NCBI RefSeq assembly: GCF_005080685.1 | Contig: NZ_CP039371.1 | Span: 1,488,001 to 1,552,000 of the forward strand | Origin: Pseudomonas putida | Lineage (GTDB): Bacteria > Pseudomonadota > Gammaproteobacteria > Pseudomonadales > Pseudomonadaceae | Length of the DNA stretch: 64,000 bases | Reading direction: 5' to 3' | Shown: one piece after another, positions 35,193 to 44,561 of the stretch | How the letters are laid out: each line of letters starts with the position of its first letter | Numbering within the stretch: the first letter of the stretch is position 1 | Notes under the pieces: model-generated | Told to the model about the DNA's origin: nothing | The model's input: the letters and a program-made list of their open reading frames with translations, nothing else | The model's database searches: none | Translations under genes and position numbers: made by a program

Positions 35193-37745
35193 ATGAAGGC
35201 AACAGTGAACGGCGGGCAACGAGAGCGATTGGTCATCGTCGGCAACGGCATGGTCGGTCATCACTGCGTCGAGCAACTGGTCGAACGCGGTGCCCTGGCG
35301 CGCTTCGAGGTGCGGGTTTTCGGCGAGGAGCGCCAGCGCGCCTACGACCGGGTGCACCTGTCGGAGTACTTCGGCGGTAGCTGCGCCGAGACCCTGGCCC
35401 TGTGCGAGCCGGGCTTCTACGACGCCAGCGCAGTGCACCTGCACCTGGGCGAGGCGGTACTTCAAATCGACCGCGAACGCCAAGAGGTGATCACTGCCGA
35501 AGGCCGCTACGGCTATGATCAGTTGATCCTGGCGACTGGCTCCTATCCGTTCGTGCCGCCGATCGAGGGTTCCAGCGGCGATGCCCGGTTGGTCTACCGC
35601 ACCCTCGACGACCTCGACGCGATCCGTGCCGCAGCCAGTGGTGCCCGCCGTGGCGTGGTGGTCGGTGGCGGTTTGCTCGGCCTGGAGGCCGCCAATGCGC
35701 TGAAGTCCCTCGGTCTGGAAGCCCATGTGGTGGAGTTCGCTCCACGGCTGATGCCGGTGCAGCTGGACGGCGAGGGCGGGGCGGCGCTGAAGGCGCAGAT
35801 CGAAGCCCTGGGCGTGGGTGTGCACCTGTCGCGCGCCACCCAGTCGATCAGTGCGGGCGAGCGCTACCGCTACCGGATGAACTTCGATGGCGGTGAGCAC
35901 CTGGAAACCGACCTGATCGTGTTTTCCGCCGGCATCCGCCCGCAGGATGCCCTGGGCCGCTCCAGCGGCCTGGATATCGCCGCCCGTGGCGGCGTGGTGA
36001 TCGATAACCACTGCCGTTCCAGCGACCCACGCATCTTCGCCATCGGTGAGTGCGCCTCGTGGAACGGCAGCGTGTTCGGCCTGGTCGCACCCGGCTACAG
36101 CATGGCGCGCAACCTCGCCGCGTTGCTGATGGGCGAAGCGGCCAGTGAGTTCAGCGGCGCCGACATGTCCACCAAGCTCAAGCTGCTGGGGGTGGACGTC
36201 GGCTCCATCGGCGATGCCCACGGCGCCACGCCCGGTGCGCGCAGCTACCGCTTCATCGATGAGGCCAACAGCGCGTATCGCCGCCTGGTGGTCGATGCCA
36301 GCGGCAAGAAAGTGCTCGGCGCGGTGCTGGTCGGCGACAACAGCTACTACGACACACTGCTGCAATACGCCCAGAACGGCATCGCCCTGCCAGCCGACCC
36401 GGCCGCGCTGATCCTGCCGCAGGGTGGCGGCGCACCGGCCCTGGGCGCCGACGCGTTGCCCGACAGCGCGACCATCTGCTCGTGCCACAACGTCAGCAAG
36501 GGTGCGGTGTGCGGCGCCATCGACAGCGGCTGTGGCGACCTCGCCGCAGTCAAGGCCTGCACCAAGGCGGCCACTGGCTGTGGCGGTTGCGCGGCCCTGC
36601 TCAAGCAGGTGTTCGAGCATGAGTTGACCGCCCGCGGTGTGACCGTGGACAAAAGCCTGTGCGAACACTTCGCCTATACCCGCCAGGAACTCTACGCGCT
36701 GGTGCGGGTAGAGGGCATCCGCACCTTCCATGACCTGCTCGCCCTTCACGGCAAGGGCCATGTCGGTTGCGACATCTGCAAGCCAGCGGTGGGCAACATC
36801 CTCGCTTCATGCTGGAACCAGCCAATCATGGACCCGGCGTTGGTACCGCTGCAGGACACCAACGACACCTTCATGGCCAACATGCAGAAGAACGGCACGT
36901 ATTCGGTAGTGCCGCGCATCCCCGGTGGCGAGATCACCCCGGACAAGCTGATCGTGATCGGCCAGGTGGCGAAGAAATACGACCTCTACACCAAGATCAC
37001 CGGCGGCCAGCGCATCGACCTGTTCGGCGCCCAGTTGCACGAGCTGCCGTTGATCTGGGGCGAGCTGATCGAGGCCGGCTTCGAGACCGGTCATGCCTAT
37101 GGCAAGTCCACCCGCACGGTGAAGTCGTGCGTCGGCAGCACCTGGTGCCGCTACGGCGTGCAGGACAGCGTCGGCATGGCCCTGCGCCTGGAAGACCGCT
37201 ACAAGGGCCTGCGCAGCCCGCACAAGCTCAAGTTCGCGGTGTCTGGCTGCACCCGAGAGTGCGCCGAGGCGCAGAGCAAGGACATCGGCGTGATCGCCAC
37301 CGACAAAGGCTGGAACCTGTACATCTGCGGCAATGGCGGCATGCGCCCGCGGCATGCCGAGCTGTTCGCCACCGACCTGGACGACGAGACCCTGGTGCGC
37401 CTGATCGACCGCGTGCTGATGTTCTACATCCGCACCGCCGACAAGCTGCAGCGCACCTCGGTGTGGCGCGAGAGCCTCGATGGCGGGCTGGACTACCTCA
37501 AGCAGGTCATTCTCGACGACAGCCTGGGCCTTGCCGCCGAGCTCGAGGCGCAGATGCAACATGTGGTCGACCAATACGAATGCGAGTGGGCCAACGCCCT
37601 CAAGGACCCGGAAAAGCTCAAGCGCTTCCGCACCTTCGTCAACGACCGGCGCGCCGACCCGGACGTGCACTTCGTCCGCGAGCGCGAACAGCGCCGTCCC
37701 GCTGCCCCGCTGCACCTGATCCCCACTGTCGAGGAGGCTGTCTGA
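35193..37745 (+). CDS. nirB: Assimilatory nitrite reductase [NAD(P)H], large subunit
   Basis: 850 aa, reduces nitrite to ammonium with six electrons in the cytoplasm. N-terminal FAD/NAD(P)H oxidoreductase domains (VIVGNGMVGHHCVEQL; ATGSYPFVPPI; VVVGGGLLGLEAANAL), a BFD-like [2Fe-2S] domain (CSCHNVSKGAVCG ... CTKAATGCGGC), a ferredoxin-like half domain, then the siroheme/[4Fe-4S] domain with CVGSTWCRYG and SGCTRECAEAQ. ATG 35193 is chosen because everything upstream to 35177 is the terminator leader; an in-frame TTG further up would translate through the terminator. nirD follows with an ATGA overlap. Confidence 0.95.
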   Translation: MKATVNGGQRERLVIVGNGMVGHHCVEQLVERGALARFEVRVFGEERQRAYDRVHLSEYFGGSCAETLALCEPGFYDASAVHLHLGEAVLQIDRERQEVITAEGRYGYDQLILATGSYPFVPPIEGSSGDARLVYRTLDDLDAIRAAASGARRGVVVGGGLLGLEAANALKSLGLEAHVVEFAPRLMPVQLDGEGGAALKAQIEALGVGVHLSRATQSISAGERYRYRMNFDGGEHLETDLIVFSAGIRPQDALGRSSGLDIAARGGVVIDNHCRSSDPRIFAIGECASWNGSVFGLVAPGYSMARNLAALLMGEAASEFSGADMSTKLKLLGVDVGSIGDAHGATPGARSYRFIDEANSAYRRLVVDASGKKVLGAVLVGDNSYYDTLLQYAQNGIALPADPAALILPQGGGAPALGADALPDSATICSCHNVSKGAVCGAIDSGCGDLAAVKACTKAATGCGGCAALLKQVFEHELTARGVTVDKSLCEHFAYTRQELYALVRVEGIRTFHDLLALHGKGHVGCDICKPAVGNILASCWNQPIMDPALVPLQDTNDTFMANMQKNGTYSVVPRIPGGEITPDKLIVIGQVAKKYDLYTKITGGQRIDLFGAQLHELPLIWGELIEAGFETGHAYGKSTRTVKSCVGSTWCRYGVQDSVGMALRLEDRYKGLRSPHKLKFAVSGCTRECAEAQSKDIGVIATDKGWNLYICGNGGMRPRHAELFATDLDDETLVRLIDRVLMFYIRTADKLQRTSVWRESLDGGLDYLKQVILDDSLGLAAELEAQMQHVVDQYECEWANALKDPEKLKRFRTFVNDRRADPDVHFVREREQRRPAAPLHLIPTVEEAV

Positions 37746-38107
37746 TGAACCTGTCCAATGCTGCTGTGAAAACCCAACCGAACTGGCAGGCGGTGTGCCA
37801 GGCCGATGACCTGGTCGCCGACTCGGGCGTGGTGGTGTGGCTCGACGGCGCCCAGGTGGCGGTGTTCTACCTGCCTGGCCAGGAGCAACCGGTGTATGCG
37901 GTAGACAACCGCGACCCGCGCTCCGGGGCCAATGTGATCGGCCGTGGGCTGGTGGGGAGCGTGCAGGGGGAGTTGGTGGTGGCGGCGCCGCTGTACAAGC
38001 AGCACTTCAGCCTGGCGAGTGGTCGCTGCCTGGAGGATGACGGGCAGCGGTTGCGGGTGTGGCCGGTGCGATTGAAGGGTGGGGCGGTGGAGGTGGCGGT
38101 GGGCTGA
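37745..38107 (+). CDS. nirD: Nitrite reductase small subunit
   Basis: 120 aa Rieske-fold protein. The fold is recognisable in VVVWLDGAQVAVFYLP and YAVDNRDPRSGANVIGRGLVG, but the Cys/His cluster ligands are missing, as is usual for NirD. It partners NirB. The ATG at 37745 overlaps the nirB stop. A C-terminal siroheme-synthase gene (cysG), sometimes found here, is absent. Confidence 0.93.
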   Translation: MNLSNAAVKTQPNWQAVCQADDLVADSGVVVWLDGAQVAVFYLPGQEQPVYAVDNRDPRSGANVIGRGLVGSVQGELVVAAPLYKQHFSLASGRCLEDDGQRLRVWPVRLKGGAVEVAVG

Positions 38108-38119
38108 TCCGCCTCGTTT

Positions 38120-38195
38120 GGCCCTATCGCCGGCAAGCCGGCTCCTACAGGATCGGTGATGTTCCTGTAGGAGCCGGCTTGCCGGCGATAGGGCC
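38120..38195. repeat. REP pair
   Basis: Arms GGCCCTATCGCCGGCAAGCC and complement at 38166-38195, a GCCGGC-rich REP variant, between the convergent nirD and 2-hydroxyacid dehydrogenase genes. Confidence 0.88.
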
Positions 38196-38207
38196 GCTTC
38201 AGGCTAT

Positions 38208-39158
38208 CTAGATCACAAGCCCCTGCGGCTTACGCCCGGCAAACACCTCCACCAGCCCATCGACCACCATCTCGCCCATGCGCGTGCGGGTCTGCACCGT
38301 GGCGCTGGCCCGATGCGGTTGCAGCACCACGTCTTCCCGTTCGAACAACGCCTCTGGCGCGCGTGGTTCGTCGGCGAACACATCCAGCGCCGCCCCGGCG
38401 ATCTCGCCGGCCTGCAACGCCGCGATCAACGCCGGCTCATCCACCAGCTTGCCGCGCGCGATGTTGATCAGGTAGCCCGCAGGCCCCAACGCCCGCAGCA
38501 CCTCACGGTTGATCAGCGCCTGGCCCTGGTCGGCGGCCGCCGCCAGGATCAACGCATCGCTGTTTTCGGCCAGTTGCAGCAGGTCGGCCTCGAAGCCGTA
38601 GGGCACGTCCAGCGCCTGCAGGTCGGTGTAGCGGATCGGGCAACCGAACGCCGCAGCCCGCTGGGCCACTGCGCGGCCAACCCGGCCCATGCCGACGATG
38701 CCCACGCGCATGCCCGACACCTGGCGTGCCAGCGGCAGCGGCGCCAGAGGCGTGGCGCTGGTCGCCCAACTACCTGCGCGAACGAAACGATCGCCGGTGC
38801 AGATACCACGACACACGTTCAACAGCAGGCCGATGGCCAGGTCCGCGACGTCTTCGGTCAGCGCGCCGATGGTGGCGGTCACCTGGATGCCGCGGTCGCG
38901 GGCATAGGCCAGGTCCACCGCGTCGGTGCCCACGCCGTTCACCGCCACCACCTGCAAGTTGGGCAGGCGCGCCATCAGCGCCTGGCTGATGCCGGTATGT
39001 CCGCCCGTGACCACGCCACGGATGTTGGCGCCGTGGGCGGCGATGCAGGCGTCCTTGTCGGCCTGCTCGAAGTAGCGATGCACGGTGAACAGCGACTCCA
39101 GGCGCTCGCGTACCGCCGGGATGAGGATGGGGCTCAGTTGCAGGATTTCAGGTTTCAT
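38208..39158 (-). CDS. D-isomer specific 2-hydroxyacid dehydrogenase
   Basis: 316 aa. NAD(P)-binding Rossmann motif GMRVGIVGMGRVGRAVAQRA, catalytic Arg in NIARGKLVDEPALIAALQ, Glu in VFADEPRAPE and the His in VVLQPHRASAT. It is close to hydroxypyruvate/glyoxylate reductases that reduce 2-oxoacids. ATG 39158 has AAGGA nine bases before; a TTG immediately upstream is rejected. It is the last gene of the cluster transporter-FAH-SDR-dehydrogenase transcribed leftward, so it may act on an intermediate of sugar-acid or 2-oxoacid catabolism. Confidence 0.9.
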   Translation of the reverse strand: MKPEILQLSPILIPAVRERLESLFTVHRYFEQADKDACIAAHGANIRGVVTGGHTGISQALMARLPNLQVVAVNGVGTDAVDLAYARDRGIQVTATIGALTEDVADLAIGLLLNVCRGICTGDRFVRAGSWATSATPLAPLPLARQVSGMRVGIVGMGRVGRAVAQRAAAFGCPIRYTDLQALDVPYGFEADLLQLAENSDALILAAAADQGQALINREVLRALGPAGYLINIARGKLVDEPALIAALQAGEIAGAALDVFADEPRAPEALFEREDVVLQPHRASATVQTRTRMGEMVVDGLVEVFAGRKPQGLVI

Positions 39159-39186
39159 CAAGCAGTTCCTTTCAAGGCAGTAAAGA

Positions 39187-39951
39187 TCAGCCGCGCCCGA
39201 CGAAGGGCATGTTGCTGGCCATCACGGTCATGTTCAGCACGTTGGCTTCCAGCGGCAGCGCGGCGATGTAGCGCACCGCATCGGCCACGTGGCGCACGTC
39301 GACCATCGGCTCGGCGGCGATATCGCCATTGGCCTGGCGCACGCCACGGGTCATGCGTTCGGACAGTTCGGTCAGGGCGTTGCCGATGTCCACCTGGCTG
39401 CAGACGATGTTGTAGGCCCGGCCATCGAGCGCCAGCGCCTTGGTCAGGCCCAGCACTGCATGCTTGCTGGCGGTGTAGGGCGCGGTGAATGGGCGCGGGG
39501 TATGCGCCGAGATCGAGCCGTTGTTGATGATCCGCCCGCCCTGGGGCTGCTGGCGGCGCATCAGGCCGAAGGCGGCGCGGGCGCACAGGTACACGCCATC
39601 GACGTTGGTGGCGATGACGTTGCGCCAGTTCTCCAGCGGCAACTCGTCGACCGGTACTGCCGGAGCGTTGATGCCGGCATTGTTGAACACTACGTCGAGG
39701 CGGCCATGCACTTCCTCGATGGTGGCGAACAGTTGTGCCACGCTGTGTTCGTCGCGCACGTCGGTGGGCACCGCGAGGGCTTCGCCGCCGGCGGCCCGGG
39801 CTTGATCGGCCAGTGCGTGCAGGGGCTCGATGCGGCGGCCGGCGAGGACCAGGCTGAAGCCGTCCTCGAGCAGCGCGAGGGCGACAGCGCGACCGATGCC
39901 GCTGCCGGCACCGGTGACCAGGGCGATTTTCTTGTTCTGCGTTGGGCTCAT
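39187..39951 (-). CDS. SDR-family oxidoreductase
   Basis: 254 aa. Cofactor motif [20 protein letters not shown] motif ([12 protein letters not shown]), catalytic Ser in [12 protein letters not shown] and the Tyr/Lys pair in [13 protein letters not shown]. It starts [16 protein letters not shown]; the upstream in-frame codons belong to the frameshifted FAH-family gene region. Located between the 2-hydroxyacid dehydrogenase and FAH genes in one leftward cluster. Confidence 0.9.
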   Translation of the reverse strand: MSPTQNKKIALVTGAGSGIGRAVALALLEDGFSLVLAGRRIEPLHALADQARAAGGEALAVPTDVRDEHSVAQLFATIEEVHGRLDVVFNNAGINAPAVPVDELPLENWRNVIATNVDGVYLCARAAFGLMRRQQPQGGRIINNGSISAHTPRPFTAPYTASKHAVLGLTKALALDGRAYNIVCSQVDIGNALTELSERMTRGVRQANGDIAAEPMVDVRHVADAVRYIAALPLEANVLNMTVMASNMPFVGRG

Positions 39952-39979
39952 GGGTACTCCAGGAAAGTCAGCAGGAAGT

Positions 39980-40689
39980 TCAGGCGGCGTGGGTGCTTTG
40001 CATAGTGGGACGTGGGCCGACCTGCAGATGCAGTTCGCCGATGCCGTCGATGCCGGCGTGGACCACATCGCCAGGGTTCAGGGGGCCACGCCGGGCGGGC
40101 TGCCGGTCATGATCAGGTCACCGGGGCGCAACGGCAGTTGCCGGGACAGGCGGCTGATCACCTCGGCCAGTGGCCAGGTCTGCTGGCCCAGGTGGGCGCG
40201 CTGGCGCTCCTGGCCATTGACCCGCAGCCACAGGCTGGCATCCAGCGGCCAGGCGCGTTGGCTGGCCGGGACGATGGCGGTCATCGGGGCCGACGCCTCG
40301 AACACCTTGGCACCTTCCCACGGCAGGCCTTCGGCCTTGGCCTGACGCTGGCGGTCACGGCGGGTCAGGTCGAGGCCTGCGGCAAAGCCGAAAACATGGT
40401 CAAGGGCCTGCTCAGGGGCGATGTCGGCACCGCCTTCGCCGATGGCCACCACCAGTTCGATCTCGTGGCAGAACTCGTCGGTCTGTGGCGGGAAGGGCAA
40501 TTCGCCCGAGGCCGGGACGACATTGCAGGCGGGTTTCATGAAGAACACCGGCTCGCTGGGCGCCGGGCCTGCGGCCTCGGGCCAGGGGTAGTTGCGACCC
40601 AGGCAGAACACCCGGCCCACCGGAAAGCGCGTGGTGCTTCCGGTGATCGGCAGGCTGACCGTGGCCGGTGGGTTGAACAGGTACGACAT
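39980..40689 (-). pseudogene. Fumarylacetoacetate hydrolase-family protein with apparent frameshift
   Basis: FAH-family enzymes cleave or decarboxylate 2-oxo acids with a divalent metal. The first frame (40689 to 40078) encodes 203 aa with FCLGRNYPWPEA, FFMKPACNVVPA, FCHEIELVVAIGEGG and the end LIMTGSPPGVAP. It then stops, although the next frame continues [21 protein letters not shown] and ends at 39980, which is the usual FAH C terminus of about 236 aa in total. One extra G in the run 40081-40085 would restore a single frame. Most active-site residues precede the break; the lost tail normally packs against the core. Real mutation and homopolymer error are both possible. Confidence 0.85.
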
Positions 40690-40795
40690 GGGGACTTCCT
40701 CCGTGCTGGAGTGGCCAGCGTAAACAGCGGCGGGCGGGCAAAGTTGGAGATAAACGGGGTTGGCTTGGACTAATCCGGGGAGCTGCTTTGGTCTA

Positions 40796-40878
40796 TGCCG
40801 GCTTCTTCGCGGCTAAATCCGCTCCTAAAGGACTGCGATCCATCTGTAGGAGCGGCTTTAGCCGCGAAGAGGCCGGCA
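40796..40878. repeat. REP pair
   Basis: Arms TGCCGGCTTCTTCGCGGCTA and complement at 40853-40878, variant with GCGGCTAAA, between the MFS stop and the FAH-family start. Confidence 0.88.
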
Positions 40879-40898
40879 AAACCCCTGCAATGCTCGAC

Positions 40899-42239
40899 TC
40901 AGGCCGCCGTCTTCAGCTCGATCCGGTACAACTTGCCCAGCAGCAGCGAGTAGGAAAGGGTGCCCATCAACGCCACGCCGCCGATGAACCAGAACGCCAT
41001 GGCGAACGAGCCGCTGGCATGCACGATGGCGCCGATCACGATCGGTGTGACGATGCCGCCGATGTTGGCCGCCAGGCTGGTGATGCCGCCGGTGAGCCCG
41101 ATCAGTTCCTTGGGCGCCACCTCCGACACCGCCGCCCACGACGACGAGGCGATGCCCTGGGCGAAGAAGGCCAGGGTGAGCACGGCGATGCACAGCACGT
41201 TGGAGTCGGTGAAGTTGACCAGTACGATCGACATGCCCAGCATCGAGCCCACCACCAGTGGCAGCTTGCGGGCGAACGACAACGAATAGCCGCGGCGAAT
41301 CAGCAAGTCGGAGACGATCCCCGCCAGGAGAATGCCCACGGTCGCGCCAATGAACGGCATCACCGCGAAGATGCCGACCTTGATCAGGGTCAGGTGGCGC
41401 TCCTCGATCAGATAGGTGGGGAACCAGGTGAGGAAGAAGTACAGCGCCGAAGTGCTGGCGAACTTGCCCAGGCAGATCGCCCAGATCTGGCGATAGCGGA
41501 ACAGCTCGGCCACCTGGCGCCAGTCGAAGCGGGTGCGTTGCTGGCTGCTTTTCACCAGCCCGCCGCCTTGCTCGATGTAGGCCAGTTCTTCCTTGCTGAC
41601 TTTCTTGCAGCTCAGCGGGTCGCGGTACAGCCACAACCACAGCACGCCGAACACGATACCGACCAGGCCTGTGCTGTAGAACACGTGGCGCCAGTCGTAG
41701 GTGGTGGCCAGCCATAGCAGCGCGCCGGTGAACAGCGCAGTGCCCAGGTATTGGCCGCAGACATAGATGCTGCTGGCCATGCCGCGTTCACGGGCAGGGA
41801 ACCACACCGTCACCGCACGGCTGTTGGCCGGGAAGGCCGGAGCCTCCATCGCGCCCACTGCCAGGCGCAGGCCGAACAGCGAGGCGAAGCCGCTGGCCAG
41901 GCCCTGGGCGACGGTGACCGCCGACCAGCTGATCAGCGACACGCCGTAGGTCAGGCGCGAGCCGAACCGGTCGGCGACGAAGCCGGCAGGCACCAGGGCC
42001 AGGGCGTAGGTCCAGGCGAAGGCGGAGAAGATCAGGCCCATCTCGACCTTGTCCAGGCCCAGGTCCTTGGACATGAAGGGCGCGGCGATGGAAATGTTGA
42101 CCCGGTCCACGTAGTTGATGATGGTCGCCACCAGCAGCAGTGAGAGCATGAACCAGCGGCGGCGAGTGGGCAGGCGTTGCGATGTGGCCGCGTCCAGGGC
42201 GAACGGCGCCGCGGAACGCGAGGTAGGCGTGCTCGACAT
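40899..42239 (-). CDS. MFS transporter, anion:cation symporter (ACS) family
   Basis: 446 aa. N-terminal IINYVDRVNISIAAPFMSKDLGL and GFVADRFGSRLTYGVSLISW are typical of ACS carriers such as the glucarate/galactonate and 4-hydroxyphenylacetate permeases. Twelve helices are evident. As first gene of a leftward unit with FAH, SDR and 2-hydroxyacid dehydrogenase genes, it probably imports the sugar acid or hydroxy/keto acid they degrade. The AraC gene is divergent across 450 bp. Confidence 0.9.
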   Translation of the reverse strand: MSSTPTSRSAAPFALDAATSQRLPTRRRWFMLSLLLVATIINYVDRVNISIAAPFMSKDLGLDKVEMGLIFSAFAWTYALALVPAGFVADRFGSRLTYGVSLISWSAVTVAQGLASGFASLFGLRLAVGAMEAPAFPANSRAVTVWFPARERGMASSIYVCGQYLGTALFTGALLWLATTYDWRHVFYSTGLVGIVFGVLWLWLYRDPLSCKKVSKEELAYIEQGGGLVKSSQQRTRFDWRQVAELFRYRQIWAICLGKFASTSALYFFLTWFPTYLIEERHLTLIKVGIFAVMPFIGATVGILLAGIVSDLLIRRGYSLSFARKLPLVVGSMLGMSIVLVNFTDSNVLCIAVLTLAFFAQGIASSSWAAVSEVAPKELIGLTGGITSLAANIGGIVTPIVIGAIVHASGSFAMAFWFIGGVALMGTLSYSLLLGKLYRIELKTAA

Positions 42240-42299
42240 GAGTCGACCTCGTTTGTTGTTGTTGGTTGAGGTTGGGCTGCAGTCCCTTTTTTAAGGTGG

Positions 42300-42310
42300 T
42301 CGTACAACCT
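42300..42310 (+). promoter_or_regulatory. Direct repeat TCGTACAACCT, left copy
   Basis: Matches the sequence at 42497-42507 except for one base. It lies about 60 bp upstream of the MFS start, a typical activator or operator position. Confidence 0.4.
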
Positions 42311-42496
42311 TCGAAATGCAACGCTGGGGTTAGATCGTTTTTTGCAGAGGGGCGGGGCCTTGGCTGTATTGTCCAAAAAAAATGTGGGCGGGGGTTGGGT
42401 GCGTTTGATTGGCTGAAAAGCTTGATATAGAGGGTTTTCGGCGATCTGGAGGTGTACGGGTTTTTGAAGGGGTGGCTAAATTTATGAGTTTGGACA

Positions 42497-42507
42497 TCGT
42501 ACAACTT
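42497..42507 (+). promoter_or_regulatory. Direct repeat TCGTACAACTT, right copy
   Basis: Second copy in the divergent region, same orientation as 42300-42310 and 197 bp away. Confidence 0.4.
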
Positions 42508-42550
42508 GTTGCCAGCTAGGCCGGATGCCGGTCAGAATTATCCGGTGCAT

Positions 42551-42655
42551 GTGCCGGCCCTTTCGCGGGTAAATCCGCTCCTACAGGGCCAGCGCTGCCC
42601 CTGTGTAGGAGCGGGCTTGTCGGGGCGCCGAACCGCCGCGAAAGGGCCCGCACAG
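42551..42655. repeat. Composite REP pair
   Basis: Arms GTGCCGGCCCTTTCGCGGGT and, at the right, CGCGAAAGGGCCCGCAC. The right half contains an extra segment, GTCGGGGCGCCGA, also present in inverted orientation inside the REP at 61942-61993. Confidence 0.8.
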
Positions 42656-42689
42656 GCACCCCATCGTCTTACAGACCGGAGAAAGCCCA

Positions 42690-43619
42690 ATGCCCCCCAA
42701 GCACGAGGTCCCGACCTACCTCATGCAGCAGCGCAGCGAGCTGATGGACTTCCACATCCGCGACCAGCGCGGCCGCCCCGCCGAGACCGCGCCGCATCGC
42801 CACGAGTACTTCCAGATCCAGATCAACTTCGGCGGCGACACGGTGCAGCACATCGGCAGCGTGCAGCGCCCGTTCCGGCGCAATACCCTGGCGTTCATCC
42901 TGCCGCACCGGGTCCACGTGATTCCGCACCCGGCCGACAGCGACTTCGTGGTCATCAACTTCTCCCAGACTTTCCTGCTGCCGCACCTGGCCTGCGACCC
43001 CATGGACCTGGAGGAAGTGTCGATCCTGCAGGCGCCCGAACTGTCACCCTTTCGCTTCCAGGAACACCTGGACTTCTGCCTCGACGACGCCGATTTCGCC
43101 GAAGTGCGACACATGCTCGAACGCATGCGCGAACTCGATGGCAACCGCCGTTTCGGCACTCGCGAAGTGCTCAAGGGGCTACTGCTGCAACTGATCGGGC
43201 AAGTCTGCGGCCTATACGCCGAACCCCTGCGCGAACTGGCCGAGGGCAACGCCGCGCAACTCAGCCGACGTGCCGCGCTGGGACGCATGAGCGACTACCT
43301 GCGCCGGCACATCGACGACCCCGACCTCAACCTGCACAAGGTGGCAGCGGCGACCTACCTGTCGCCGACCTACCTGACCCACTGGCTGCGCAAGGAGATC
43401 GGCAAGACCTTCAGCGAGCTGGTCCTGGAGCGGCGCATGCACACCGCGCGTAACTACCTGCTCAACGGCAACCGCCCGGTGGGCGAGGTGGCGCGGCTTT
43501 GTGGGTTTGCCGACGAGGCCTACTTCTCCCGGCGTTTCCGCCAGATCCACGGCCTGCCGCCCGGGCAGTTCCGCCGCCAGCAGCGCGACCCGGATACGCC
43601 GCAGGTGGCGATGCGGTAA
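42690..43619 (+). CDS. AraC-family transcriptional regulator
   Basis: 309 aa. N-terminal cupin-like sensor (APHRHEYFQIQINFGGDTVQHIG, FILPHRVHVIPH) and C-terminal double HTH (MSDYLRRHIDDPDLNLHKVAAATYLSPTYLTHWLRKEIGKTF ... VGEVARLCGFADEAYFSRRFRQIHGLPPGQFR). It is divergent from the ACS transporter gene and followed after 9 bp by a LysR gene. Likely activator of the adjacent catabolic unit. Confidence 0.92.
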   Translation: MPPKHEVPTYLMQQRSELMDFHIRDQRGRPAETAPHRHEYFQIQINFGGDTVQHIGSVQRPFRRNTLAFILPHRVHVIPHPADSDFVVINFSQTFLLPHLACDPMDLEEVSILQAPELSPFRFQEHLDFCLDDADFAEVRHMLERMRELDGNRRFGTREVLKGLLLQLIGQVCGLYAEPLRELAEGNAAQLSRRAALGRMSDYLRRHIDDPDLNLHKVAAATYLSPTYLTHWLRKEIGKTFSELVLERRMHTARNYLLNGNRPVGEVARLCGFADEAYFSRRFRQIHGLPPGQFRRQQRDPDTPQVAMR

Positions 43620-43628
43620 GCTTGCCGC

Positions 43629-44561
43629 ATGAACCTCGACACCCGTATCAAGTACCGCCACCTGCTGTGCTTCCTGGAGATTGCCCGGCAGGGCAGCCTG
43701 GCCAGGGCGGCCGACATCCTGGCCATCAGCCAACCGGCGATTTCCAAGACCCTGAAGGAACTCGAAGACCTGCTCGAAACGCGCTTGTTCGAGCGCAGCC
43801 GCCAGGGCGTCGAGCTGACTCCGGCCGGCACCCGGTTCATGCGCTACGCCGGGCCCAGCGTGCAAGCCCTGAGGGACGGCGTGAGCAGCCTGCGCGGCGA
43901 GGCCCGGGCACCTTCGCAGGTGCGTATTGGCGTGCTGTCGACGGTCGAGGGCCTGCTCATGCCCGAGGTGTTGTGCCGTCTGCATCAACGCCACGAAGCG
44001 TTGCTGATCAGCGTGGTCACTGGCGTCAGTGCGCAATTGCTCGGGCAATTGCACCTGGGCGAGCTGGAGCTGGTGGTCGGGCGCATGACCGACAGCCCGC
44101 AGATCCAGGGGCTGTCCTTCGAGCACCTGTACAGCGAGTCGATGGCCCTGGTGGTGCGCCCCGGCCACCCGCTGCTGGCCAGCACGCCGGTGGAGCGGGC
44201 GCGGGTGGGGCACTATCCGCTGGTGCTGCCGCCGCCGGGCACCACCATCCGCCAGCATGCCGACAGCCTGTTCGTGCAATGTGGCATCGAGCCTTCGGCG
44301 CAGCGCCTGGAAACCCTGTCGCTGGCGCTCAGCCGTCGCTACCTGCTGGGCAGCGACGCGGTTTGGGTGGCACCGCGCGATGCGGTGTTGATCGACCTGC
44401 GCTGCGGCGAGCTGGCCGAGCTCGACCTTGGCGTGCGCGAGCCGGGCGGTTCGGTAGGCATCTGCCGCAATGCGGCATTGGCGCAGAGCCTGCCGGGGCA
44501 GTGGGTATGCGAGGTGCTGCGCGAGGTGGCCGGGCAGTATCGGGACGGCCTCTATCCCTGA
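43629..44561 (+). CDS. LysR-family regulator, PcaQ-like
   Basis: 310 aa. N terminus MNLDTRIKYRHLLCFLEIARQGSLARAADILAISQPAISKTLKELEDLL is very similar to the PcaQ/GalR group of aromatic-acid regulators. The effector domain begins near residue 95 (VRIGVLSTVEGLLMPEVL). It lies 9 bp behind the araC gene, so both regulators are probably co-transcribed, an unusual double-regulator layout. The link to protocatechuate cannot be inferred since no pca genes are nearby. Confidence 0.88.
   Translation: MNLDTRIKYRHLLCFLEIARQGSLARAADILAISQPAISKTLKELEDLLETRLFERSRQGVELTPAGTRFMRYAGPSVQALRDGVSSLRGEARAPSQVRIGVLSTVEGLLMPEVLCRLHQRHEALLISVVTGVSAQLLGQLHLGELELVVGRMTDSPQIQGLSFEHLYSESMALVVRPGHPLLASTPVERARVGHYPLVLPPPGTTIRQHADSLFVQCGIEPSAQRLETLSLALSRRYLLGSDAVWVAPRDAVLIDLRCGELAELDLGVREPGGSVGICRNAALAQSLPGQWVCEVLREVAGQYRDGLYP

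Larger units (their letters stand above)
42240..42689. other. Divergent regulatory region of transporter and AraC gene
   Basis: 450 bp without a gene. It holds the direct repeat TCGTACAAC(C/T)T at 42300-42310 and 42497-42507, AT-rich sequence between them, and a REP pair at 42551-42655. The repeats are candidate activator sites for the AraC or the LysR protein. Confidence 0.55.
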
